A stretch of DNA of 21,160 nt, taken from positions 5,824,949 through 5,846,108 of the forward strand of contig BFEA01000001.1 of the NCBI GenBank assembly GCA_003427395.1. Direction: 5' to 3'. Position 1 is the stretch's first letter. Every line of letters begins with the position of its first letter. Made by a program: the position numbers and the translations under genes. Positions 19,901 to 21,160 of the stretch are shown one piece after another. This DNA is from Chara braunii. Lineage: Eukaryota; Streptophyta; Charophyceae; Charales; Characeae. The notes below the pieces were generated by a model. The model saw only the letters and a program-made list of their open reading frames with translations. It had not been told where the DNA came from and searched no databases.

Positions 19901-20664
19901 GTCCTCGTCACGTTTCAGTGTTCAGTGTGCCTGTGACGTGCCTGTGGTGCTGCACATGGTGCATGCCTTCCAATTTCAATGGGAACAAGGCATTGTTGGC
20001 GATGATGATTGGTTTCTGGTTTTTCTTAATTAAGTAATTTATTGTTTAAACTTTCAGGGTATAGTCCCAGCCAATTTTGTTGGAAATGGTCTTACATTAC
20101 ATGCCTCTTTCCTATTCTAAACGACTTTCCCTTGTTTTTTTCTCTGTCCTCGTCACGTTTCAGTGTTCAGTGTGCCTGTGACGTGCCTGTGGTGCTGCAC
20201 ATGGTGCATGCCTTCCAGTTTCAATGGGAACAAGGCATTGTTTCACAGTGGACGCCACAGGGCGAAGGGTTTATCATGTGGTCAATTGGCCATGGTTATC
20301 GAGTATGTGGTTCTGTACTCCTTCTAGGAGGACCCTCCCACCCCCCCCTAATGGAGTGATTATGTTATAACAGTAATTGGCTGGCTTTTGTGGATGACCA
20401 GGGTAGCGCTTGAGCAATGATGCCTGCTCCTCATGCTCTTGTTTCAAACATTCTGTTGTGGTTTTGGTTTGTTCTCGGATCTTATACAACCACCTCATTG
20501 GCTCTGTTTTTCTGGTTTCAACCGTGGTTTTGCAGGATAATCCGTGATAGGGCTTTGTATAAAGTGACATCTGATTTTGTCGAGGCTGCGGTCAAGGGTG
20601 CAAAGGCAGTGGTTGGACACTCCATCACACCGATCAATCCAACAGATCCAGAGCGCTTCCATAT
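1334..20664 (+). CDS. CLU: CLU/FRIENDLY family clustered-mitochondria protein, 5' part of the gene (8 exons, incomplete at both ends)
   Basis: The coding parts are 1334-1395, 2747-2936, 4871-4996, 9910-10141, 13319-13512, 14745-14846, 15538-15673 and 20536-20664. Every junction is GT-AG and the intron phases run 0,1,1,2,1,1,2, then phase 2 out of the last exon, so the frame stays open for about 390 codons. Diagnostic stretches, recognised from the family, are DIRQFLADAPETCF, AFYDDRTVR, GDILYLDVVTLEG, RDWNEELQSCRELP, RDRALYKVTSDF and INPTDPERFHM. Family knowledge: CLU proteins (FRIENDLY, CLUH, Clueless, cluA) are large cytosolic RNA-binding proteins. They act on mRNAs of nuclear-encoded mitochondrial proteins, and their loss makes mitochondria cluster. 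The visible part covers the ubiquitin-like CLU_N region, the linker region and the start of the Clu domain; most of the Clu domain and the TPR-like C-terminus lie beyond the window. Full-length proteins exceed 1,200 residues. The sequence is closer to FRIENDLY than to the plastid-related REC paralogues. No frameshift or internal stop is seen. Confidence 0.93.
1705..1828. repeat. 62-bp tandem duplication
   Basis: Units 1705-1766 and 1767-1828 are adjacent and differ at only a few positions. Both share GGCACTTGTGGGATGCATGC and end GTATGCACTNTGAATGGT. The repeat lies in intron 1. The rest of that intron (1396-2746) is GT-rich and shows no gene. Confidence 0.93.
2328..2660. repeat. diverged tandem duplication, period about 181-185 bp
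   Basis: GGAGTGCTGGATAAAGGAG near 2343 pairs with GGAGTGCAGATAAAGGAG near 2524. GTGATTATTGCCTTGAT at 2439 pairs with GTGATGATTGGCTTGAT at 2624. Both halves carry a GTGTGTG run between these anchors, so the similarity extends across the unit with small indels. It lies in intron 1. Confidence 0.7.
2747..2936 (+). CDS. CLU: CLU exon b: core of the CLU_N domain
   Basis: The exon begins VLPTDTVMDIRQFL and continues through DAPETCFYTCYDL and a YLELSEVCDV stretch to CKLEMVD. This is the strongest match to the CLU_N region, at roughly residues 21-83 of the visible protein. The acceptor is TTTCAACAG at 2746 and the donor GTGAGT at 2937, giving a phase 1 exit inside an Ala codon. An earlier GT after GAGATG at 2929 would drop the conserved residue and break the phase, so it was not chosen. 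Confidence 0.95.
3225..3583. repeat. tandem duplication, period about 182 bp
   Basis: Unit 1 (about 3225-3400) and unit 2 (about 3406-3583) share GGCTCTGCCTGCTGGGAGAC, then ACTGCAGTTCTC-like and GTTTCAAAATCTGG blocks, and a final GGAGCATCATT. Scattered substitutions and small indels suggest a moderately old duplication within intron 2. Confidence 0.9.
3660..3908 (+). mobile_element. poly(A)-ended retroposed segment with exact 13-bp target-site duplication
   Basis: GATTGTGCTTCAA occurs exactly at 3660-3672 and again at 3896-3908. Between them is a 202-bp body ending in 21 A residues (3875-3895). Target duplication plus a 3' poly(A) is the signature of LINE-mediated retroposition. I do not recognise the body: it is not an obvious tRNA, 5S, 7SL, U1 or U2 sequence. 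It could be a SINE or a fragment of a processed transcript. Confidence 0.8.
3896..4090 (+). pseudogene. U6 snRNA retropseudogene with internal duplication and target-site duplications
   Basis: From about 3918, GGGACATCTGTCAAAATTGG and AACGATATGGAGAAGATTAG match the U6 5' half. ACAGAGAGAAGATTAG, CCCCTGCGCAAGGATGACAC and CATAAATCGGAAAATGG match its core and 3' half, to about 4053. The ACAGAGA-to-AAGGAT block is present twice (about 3948-3984 and 3985-4020). The copy is therefore longer than genuine U6 (about 102 nt) and cannot be functional as it stands. An A-rich tail (4054-4067) replaces the normal oligo-U end. Flanks at 3896-3920 and 4066-4090 match at 21 of 25 positions, so they are an aged target duplication. 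No plant USE or TATA arrangement was recognised upstream. Confidence 0.9.
4091..4870 (+). other. remainder of CLU intron 2
   Basis: No gene is supported. It contains a hairpin-rich stretch around 4215-4260 and a purine-rich stretch at 4280-4360. It also holds a 47-codon frame at 4363-4506 whose end (GRPRNPKERWKD) faintly recalls LINE ORF tails. The pyrimidine tract and branch region for exon c lie just before 4871. Confidence 0.5.
4871..4996 (+). CDS. CLU: CLU exon c: helical segment after CLU_N
   Basis: The exon encodes AFYDDRTVRNHVRRTRDL and then a Ser/Leu-rich helix ending EFEKSLAN. It matches the ALYDDRSIRAHVHRARDLL block of plant CLU. The acceptor TATTTGCAG ends at 4870 after a good pyrimidine tract. 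The donor is GTACAG at 4997, with a phase 1 exit; a GTAAAT at 5005 is an alternative but gives the wrong phase. The exon is 126 nt, so skipping it would keep the frame. Confidence 0.93.
5057..5114. repeat. (GT)29 microsatellite
   Basis: A perfect 58-bp GT tract lies near the 5' end of CLU intron 3. The rest of 4997-5833 has no recognisable gene or repeat. Confidence 0.98.
5899..6078 (-). repeat. direct repeat copy A, immediately after the LINE poly(A)
   Basis: This is the same segment as 8420-8597, in the same orientation. In minus-strand sense it starts directly after the LINE A-rich tail and then continues into 52 bp ending in an A-rich tail next to the outer target duplication. The position relative to the poly(A) is that of a target-site duplication, but 180 bp is unusually long for one. 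Confidence 0.92.
6418..6673. repeat. telomere-like CCCTAAA motifs in the LINE 3' region
   Basis: Runs such as ACCCTACACCCTAAACCCTA (near 6422-6441), CTAAACCCTAAACCC (near 6542-6556), ACCCTAAACTC (near 6608) and TTAAACCCTAACC (near 6658-6670) are dispersed among ordinary sequence. They are variants of the plant telomere heptamer but do not form an array. Confidence 0.8.
6676..8375 (-). pseudogene. LINE ORF2 C-terminal fragment (post-RT region and zf-RVT)
   Basis: An open frame of about 566 codons with no internal stop runs from KQQGGLGILDPDTQ near 8370-8330. This is the GGLGI motif typical of plant LINE ORFs just after the RT. It passes a Trp-rich middle and reaches CRVCRSGDPETMLHCLIACE near 7170-7110, a C-x2-C...H-x4-C zinc-knuckle of the zf-RVT type, and ends at a stop at 6676. 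No start codon or RT catalytic FADD/YADD box is present, because the copy is truncated. Unknown residues come from N bases. The long frame without stops suggests a fairly young insertion or a source family under recent selection. Confidence 0.9.
8420..8597 (-). repeat. direct repeat copy B, 5' side of the LINE (minus-strand sense)
   Basis: It shares with 5899-6078 the anchors ACCTCACACTAGCTACC, CAGGAAGAGCAGCTACTA, CAACAGCCTATT and GCACATCAAG, at roughly 85% identity by eye. A 20-bp part (8399-8418) is additionally duplicated at its LINE-proximal end (8419-8438). Confidence 0.92.
8644..8826. repeat. three tandem 61-bp units
   Basis: Units 8644-8704, 8705-8765 and 8766-8826 each run from GGCTAGGGTCTAG through GGCCACCTTAA to CATGTTTCTACATC. 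They differ by one to three bases. A further run of CTAGGGT steps lies at 8626-8643. The CTAGGGT core resembles the plant telomere heptamer. The array is part of the SINE-like element. Confidence 0.93.
8960..9032 (-). promoter_or_regulatory. tRNA-like head with Pol III A and B boxes
   Basis: On the minus strand the A box TAGCTCAGTTGG lies at 9020-9009 and the B box GGGTTCGATACCC at 8982-8970. Both match the Pol III internal promoter consensus, at tRNA-like spacing. The 5' end GCCCACGCAGGC is 4 bp from the target duplication. The anticodon region does not fold cleanly and the 3' acceptor strand is missing, so this is a SINE head rather than a tRNA gene. It is followed by about 130 bp of tRNA-unrelated body down to about 8827. 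Confidence 0.88.
9049..9909 (+). other. 3' part of CLU intron 3
   Basis: No gene, array or recognisable element was found. It is GT-rich, like the other introns. It ends in the weakly pyrimidine-rich region that leaves several competing acceptors for exon d. Confidence 0.5.
9910..10141 (+). CDS. CLU: CLU exon d: Ser/Ala-rich linker and DGLGFMED block
   Basis: The certain part begins at the DGLGFMEDSAGHLLRLL block and ends AFSSLNPVPGYR, matching the family's LGFMED and FSSFNPPPSHRR blocks. The 5' boundary is not certain. AG acceptors at 9909, 9948, 9972 and 9993 all leave the same phase and an open frame, so the linker could be up to 28 residues longer or shorter. I chose 9909 because it gives a charged, Ser-rich linker of about the family's length. 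The donor is GTATGT at 10142, phase 2 exit. Confidence 0.85.
10142..10882 (+). other. 5' part of CLU intron 4
   Basis: No gene is supported. A G-rich run lies at 10728-10770, and purine-rich sequence lies around 10300-10350. Confidence 0.5.
10883..11038 (-). mobile_element. T52 tract joined to a GC-rich fold-back segment, possible poly(A)-tailed retroposon
   Basis: Fifty-two uninterrupted T residues (10883-10934) abut about 104 bp of very GC-rich sequence made of GTCCGG, GTCGGAC and GACGTCC steps. GGTCGGACATACCC and GGTCGGACATCCC are near copies about 50 bp apart. The ends GCTAGGT (10937-10943) and ACCTAGC (11031-11037) are inverted. Read on the minus strand, this is a self-complementary body followed by a 52-A tail. 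I found no target duplication, so the mobile-element call is tentative. Confidence 0.5.
11039..13318 (+). other. 3' part of CLU intron 4
   Basis: No confirmed gene. It holds a 64-codon open frame at 11441-11635 (see findings), a strongly pyrimidine-rich tract at about 12040-12160 and a purine-rich tract at 12250-12310. It also holds A-rich runs at 12480-12500 and 12659-12692 and repeated TTTTCAGG steps at 12560-12592. Confidence 0.5.
12745..12788. repeat. perfect 22-bp tandem duplication
   Basis: Units 12745-12766 and 12767-12788 are identical, each beginning TTGGGGCTGCATAGTGGGG. It lies in CLU intron 4. Confidence 0.95.
13319..13512 (+). CDS. CLU: CLU exon e: GDILYLDVVTLEG block
   Basis: The exon encodes LQGDILYLDVVTLEGKK and then LCITAHQRGFFVNKTT, followed by an LNPEPASPRLEATTLVGLL stretch. 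This equals the family's LIYLDVVTLEGNKYCIT, FYVNSS and LDPRP...EAATLIGLL blocks in order and spacing. The acceptor GATGTGCAG ends at 13318 and the donor is GTAAGA at 13513, with a phase 1 exit. It is one of the most conserved exons here and fixes the family assignment. Confidence 0.96.
13513..14744 (+). other. CLU intron 5
   Basis: No gene or mobile element was recognised. A pyrimidine-rich CAGTCTCTCT repeat pair lies near 14222-14250. Confidence 0.5.
14745..14846 (+). CDS. CLU: CLU exon f: HQFENMQLSLPPNPWLG block
   Basis: The 34-codon exon encodes GFADVWEKKSAGHQFENMQ followed by LSLPPNPWLGATPPA. It corresponds to the family's HPFENVQSLLPPNSWLG segment just upstream of the Clu domain. The acceptor GGTGGCAG ends at 14744 and the donor GTATGT starts at 14847, just before a short (TGCC)n run. 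The 102-nt length keeps the frame if skipped. Confidence 0.92.
14847..15537 (+). other. CLU intron 6, the shortest in the window
   Basis: It starts with a short (TGCC)n run at 14853-14870 and otherwise shows nothing recognisable. A 181-codon minus-strand frame crosses it, but it looks like chance: it overlaps no family and changes character along its length. Confidence 0.5.
15538..15673 (+). CDS. CLU: CLU exon g: start of the Clu domain
   Basis: The exon encodes RAEEALLTPYGTDVTGIQ followed by RDWNEELQSCRELP and RESLQDR. The RDWNEELQ...REL motif, at about residues 327-339 of the visible protein, is a hallmark conserved between plant FRIENDLY and animal CLUH and marks the beginning of the Clu domain. 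The acceptor GTTCGAGCAG ends at 15537 and the donor is GTATGA at 15674, phase 2 exit. Without splicing, the frame stops a few codons into the intron. Confidence 0.96.
15674..16639 (+). other. 5' part of CLU intron 7
   Basis: No gene is supported. Purine-rich stretches occur at 15825-15900 and 15950-16000. The long minus-strand frame at 16191-16694 overlaps the SINE candidate and matches nothing I know. Confidence 0.45.
16640..16792 (-). mobile_element. degraded tRNA-derived SINE candidate
   Basis: On the minus strand, TTAGCAAGGCACAGAAGTTG is followed by CCCAGGAGGTTGTGGGTTCA and ATAAC. This resembles a tRNA from the D arm through the variable loop to a T arm with a B-box-like GGGTTCAATAAC. 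On the plus strand GGTAGAGCACC near 16671-16681 looks like a D arm, so two head-to-head tRNA remnants are possible. No poly(A) or target duplication was identified. Confidence 0.4.
17215..17430 (+). repeat. modular repeat locus 1 (modules b and c)
   Basis: After an A-rich stretch (17182-17217), module b (17215-17300) contains GCCGTGATAGCCATCAGATA and the hairpin GCCCTC-AGT-GAGGGC. Module c (from 17300) contains TTATGCTGCTATCGCGGTCC, about 60 bp of unique sequence, then GCCCTGC...GCAGGGC as a hairpin (17391-17411) and CACCAACGAGAAACGAAAAG. All of these blocks recur in the same order and orientation at 19259-19450. Confidence 0.9.
17431..18800 (+). other. middle of CLU intron 7: purine-rich then fold-back-rich sequence
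   Basis: 17440-17690 is strongly G/A-rich. 17712-17955 contains several inverted repeats, including GATCTGAC/GTCAGATC (17713/17748) and a 9-bp stem CTGCAATTT/AAATTGCAG with a 5-nt loop (17823-17845). 18060-18780 contains only short unassigned frames. No gene is supported. Confidence 0.5.
19035..19108 (+). mobile_element. second copy of the LINE-type 3' tail with A-rich end
   Basis: CTTGCCGGTG, AACCGGACTGATGC, CCCACAATAGAAGG and GGCTGG match, in inverse orientation, the segment at 6115-6169 that precedes the LINE poly(A). Here too an A-rich run follows (from 19099). The sequence upstream of 19030 does not match the LINE, so this is either a strongly truncated LINE or a SINE sharing the LINE tail. 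Confidence 0.75.
19133..19559 (+). repeat. modular repeat locus 2 (modules a-b-c-a)
   Basis: Module a, with CTCAGAGCACTGGTGTG and GAGGGCCTTCCCC, occurs at 19133-19215 and again at 19477-19559, a period of 344 bp. Between them lie module b (19259-19345) and module c (19381-19450), both homologous to locus 1. Relative to locus 1, this copy has about 41 bp inserted between b and c and lacks about 61 bp inside c. A-rich linkers precede each module, suggesting serial retroposition or tandem dimerisation. Confidence 0.88.
19753..20242. repeat. near-identical 245-bp tandem duplication
   Basis: Units 19753-19997 and 19998-20242 match at 244 of 245 positions by eye; the only difference is A at 19973 against G at 20218. 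Each unit carries a TTTAAACTTTCAG splice-acceptor-like sequence. It lies in CLU intron 7, about 290 bp before exon h. Confidence 0.97.
20536..20664 (+). CDS. CLU: CLU exon h: Clu domain continuation
   Basis: The exon encodes IIRDRALYKVTSDFVEAAV and KGAKAVVGHSITPINPTD, ending PERFHM. This is contiguous in the family with the end of exon g, so the 4.9-kb intron between them contains no further coding exon. The acceptor GGTTTTGCAG ends at 20535 and the donor GTAAGC at 20665 splits the final Met codon (phase 2). The family continues with a YVHNNIFFSF-type block, which I could not find in 20665-21160, so the next exon is outside the window. Confidence 0.96.
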
Positions 20665-21111
20665 GTAAGCTTCATTTCTTGCTGCCAGAGCTCCCCTTGA
20701 TGACTGACTGAAGTCTTTACAGTTTGTGGGTCAGTGTCAGTGCATTGCTCCGCCGTTGGAAGGTTGTTTATTAGTCAACAAGTATGTGGGAAGCTTTGCT
20801 ATCATCTTTGTTTGGGAAAATTTTCGAGATGCCCCTGAAATTTCCATTAATTTACCGTGTGCCCCTCTGAACTCCGACTTACCCTGTCGTGGCCCTGGGG
20901 CCTCTGAAGTTTTTAGCAGGCCCCTGTCAGCAAGGGGCACAACTTTCCGCTATGCCCTTACCGGACGGCGGATGGCGTTTCGTCGGTACCTCCTCCAAAT
21001 GCCCTCACAAGGGCCATGCATCTTTCTGTGACGCCCTTGCAGCAGGCCACCGAAAATGCAGCAGCAGTCAGTCTCTTCACGTTCGCTGGTTGGAGTTGCT
21101 GCCGTGCGAAG
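20665..21111 (+). other. start of the next CLU intron
   Basis: No coding block continuing the Clu domain was found. From about 20829 to 21050 there are repeated GCCCCTNTGAA-like and GCCC...GGGC steps, suggesting a degenerate repeat. GAAGGTGAGTG at 21108-21118 looks like a splice donor, but no matching exon could be shown. Confidence 0.5.
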
Positions 21112-21115
21112 GTGA

Positions 21116-21154
<39 letters not shown>

Positions 21155-21160
21155 CGAGAG
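21112..21160. repeat. compound (GT)n(GA)n microsatellite at the right edge
   Basis: About 11 GT repeats pass directly into GA repeats with one interruption (GCGA) before the window ends. Confidence 0.95.

Noticed and set aside
19797-20359. Duplicated 67-residue frame in both 245-bp units, as a possible duplicated exon
   Set aside because: CLU exons g and h are contiguous in family proteins, so no exon is expected here. The frame is identical only because the DNA is freshly duplicated.
1-21160. CRISPR array, prokaryotic operon or phage system
   Set aside because: No regularly spaced short repeats with unique spacers, no operon-like gene packing, and clear spliceosomal introns throughout.

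Overview
This is a eukaryotic, green-lineage nuclear window. It carries the 5' part of one plus-strand gene cut into short exons by very long, repeat-filled introns. Eight exons between 1334 and 20664 (1,171 coding nt, about 390 residues) splice in a consistent phase series. Together they encode the N-terminal part of a clustered-mitochondria protein (CLU family; FRIENDLY in Arabidopsis, CLUH in human, cluA in Dictyostelium). The true start lies upstream or was not recognised. The gene runs off the right edge before the bulk of its Clu domain.

Organism: the protein resembles land-plant FRIENDLY, plant-type CCCTAAA telomere-like motifs occur, and the introns (0.7-4.9 kb, 18.2 kb in total) are far larger than in most small plant or green-algal genomes. 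A charophyte such as Chara, or another repeat-rich streptophyte, is my best guess; this is inference.

Layout: 1-1333 holds a (GA)n tract and unassigned sequence. Introns 1 and 2 (1396-2746, 2937-4870) hold local tandem duplications, a poly(A)-ended retroposed segment and a U6 snRNA pseudogene inserted at the same target. Intron 3 (4997-9909) holds a (GT)n tract and a nested insertion at 5834-9048: a tRNA-headed SINE-like element with 13-bp target duplications, split by a 5'-truncated LINE (zf-RVT-type C-terminus) on the minus strand. Intron 4 (10142-13318) holds a T52 tract joined to a GC-rich fold-back. Introns 5 and 6 look ordinary. Intron 7 (15674-20535) holds a degraded tRNA-like SINE candidate, two loci of a modular hairpin-bearing repeat, a second copy of the LINE 3' tail and a near-perfect 245-bp tandem duplication.

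I see no second intact gene. The only other conserved coding sequence is the LINE fragment. The main biological content is the CLU gene; the main structural interest is the layered retroposition inside its introns.
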